Below, in pieces: positions 6,738 through 7,367 of a stretch of DNA of 7,367 nt. The position numbers were made by a program, and so were the translations under genes. Within the stretch, counting starts at the first letter, position 1; each line of letters starts with the position of its first letter. The DNA lies in contig JAEYZX010000145.1 of assembly GCA_023427845.1 (NCBI GenBank), positions 1 through 7,367 of the forward strand. The letters are read 5' to 3'. The stretch is from Bacteroidota bacterium. GTDB lineage: Bacteria; Bacteroidota; Bacteroidia; Flavobacteriales; Flavobacteriaceae. The notes under the pieces are model-generated. The model was not told the DNA's origin, did no database searches, and saw only the letters and a program-made list of their open reading frames with translations.

Positions 6738-6745
6738 CAAAGATA
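6738..6745 (-). promoter_or_regulatory. -7 promoter element (TAnnTTTG) for the olsF-type gene
   Basis: Read on the minus strand, these bases are TATCTTTG, an exact match to the Bacteroidota consensus TAnnTTTG. A -33-like CTG (consensus TTG, one mismatch) lies at 6763-6765 with a 17-base spacer. The start codon at 6721 is 16 bases beyond the box, so the leader would be only about 10 bases; short leaders are common for such genes. Its position also supports the ATG at 6721 as the start. Confidence 0.65.
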
Positions 6746-6779
6746 GAAAAATAACCCATTTTCAGTCGATTTTCTTTTG

Positions 6780-6809
6780 TTGGCGCTTCGTGGTTTTTTA
6801 GTACTTTTG
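6780..6809 (+). promoter_or_regulatory. sigma-ABfr-type promoter for xth (TTG, 19-base spacer, TAnnTTTG)
   Basis: TACTTTTG at 6802-6809 matches TAnnTTTG exactly, and a TTG at 6780-6782 sits 19 bases upstream, the ideal spacing for the Bacteroidota primary sigma factor. A second TTG at 6777-6779 gives a 22-base spacer. Transcription would start near 6814-6817, leaving a leader of about 15-18 bases before the xth ATG at 6832. This is the best promoter match in the window. Confidence 0.75.
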
Positions 6810-6831
6810 GGAACCAAACACGCTTCCCAGA

Positions 6832-7367
6832 ATGAAAATAATTTCATATAACGTCAACGGAATCCGTGCCGCGATCAACAAGGGATTTATTGAATGGCTT
6901 AAGGTTGCCGACCCCGACGTGATCTGCCTCCAGGAAATAAAAGCCGTCAAGGAACAAATCCCGCTTCTCGAATTCGAACTTGCCGGTTATCCGTATCACT
7001 ACTGGTTTTCGGCCGAGAAAAAGGGATACAGCGGCGTTGCGATCCTTTCGAAAATCAAACCAACCAATGTGGTTTATGGAACCGGAATCGAACACATGGA
7101 TTTTGAGGGACGGAACATACGCGCCGATTTTGGAGATCTATCCGTTATGAGCTTTTACATGCCGTCGGGAACAAACAGCGTCCGTATTCCACATAAGTTC
7201 ATGTACATGGACGATTTTGCGAACTACATCCACAAACTTCGTGAAGAAATCCCGAACCTTGTAGTCTGCGGCGATTATAACATCTGCCACACGGCAATCG
7301 ACATACACGATCCGGTGCGGAATAAGAATGTTTCTGGTTTCCTGCCGCAGGAGCGTGAATGGCTCGA
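6832..7367 (+). CDS. xth: exodeoxyribonuclease III / AP endonuclease (3' end cut by window)
   Basis: This is a Mg2+-dependent DNA repair enzyme of the exonuclease III family, which cleaves DNA at abasic sites and removes blocking groups from 3' ends in base excision repair. The visible 178 residues are about two thirds of a usual 250-270 residue protein; the frame is open to the window edge. Motifs seen: S-Y-N-V-N-G-I-R (5-12), L-Q-E-I-K (33-37) with the metal-binding E35, G-Y-S-G-V-A-I-L-S-K (65-74), S-F-Y-M-P-S-G (107-113) with the active-site Y109, and C-G-D-Y-N-I-C-H (146-153) with catalytic D148 and N150. The final catalytic Asp and His lie beyond the window. The ATG at 6832 starts M-K-I-I-S-Y-N-V, the standard N-terminus. 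It is divergent from the acyltransferase gene, with its own consensus promoter. Confidence 0.96.
   Translation, partial: MKIISYNVNGIRAAINKGFIEWLKVADPDVICLQEIKAVKEQIPLLEFELAGYPYHYWFSAEKKGYSGVAILSKIKPTNVVYGTGIEHMDFEGRNIRADFGDLSVMSFYMPSGTNSVRIPHKFMYMDDFANYIHKLREEIPNLVVCGDYNICHTAIDIHDPVRNKNVSGFLPQEREWL

Noticed and set aside
6722..6847. A 42-codon N-terminal extension of the minus-strand acyltransferase, starting at ATG 6847
   Set aside because: It would run over the gene's own exact TAnnTTTG box, over the xth promoter and 16 bases into xth. The extension has no recognisable family sequence, while M-G-L-V at 6721 begins the conserved part.

Overview
The window looks like ordinary chromosomal DNA from a member of the Bacteroidota, most likely a Flavobacteriaceae species close to Flavobacterium. 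The protein sequences are flavobacterial in style, the gene order resembles that of flavobacterial housekeeping loci, and Shine-Dalgarno sequences are largely absent. At least three sites match the Bacteroidota -7 promoter consensus TAnnTTTG at plausible positions. Eight protein genes fill almost the whole window. I see no RNA genes, mobile elements, CRISPR arrays or prophage. No gene-free gap exceeds about 110 bases.

Left part (1-2473, plus strand): the end of a small DUF4286-type gene, then rsmA (KsgA, 16S rRNA dimethyladenosine transferase), whose last 11 bases overlap the start of mgtE (CBS-gated Mg2+ transporter/channel). The three are co-oriented and tightly packed, so they could be co-transcribed.

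Middle part (2522-4908, plus strand): a 211-residue exported protein of unknown function with a C-terminal beta-type domain; an unusual D-2-hydroxyacid dehydrogenase fused in frame to a C-terminal VOC/glyoxalase-like domain, which has no ATG start; and a small TM2-domain membrane protein.

Right part (4916-7367): a minus-strand gene for a two-domain acyltransferase (N-terminal PlsC-like, C-terminal OlsB/GNAT-like), the architecture of OlsF, which makes ornithine- or glycine-type aminolipids. It meets the TM2 gene tail to tail with only 7 bases between them. Divergent from it is the start of xth (exodeoxyribonuclease III/AP endonuclease), cut by the window edge. The 110-base region between these two holds back-to-back TAnnTTTG promoters.

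No dramatic new system is evident. The items most worth a second look are the dehydrogenase-VOC fusion, its non-ATG start lying on a promoter-like motif, and the predicted bifunctional aminolipid synthase.
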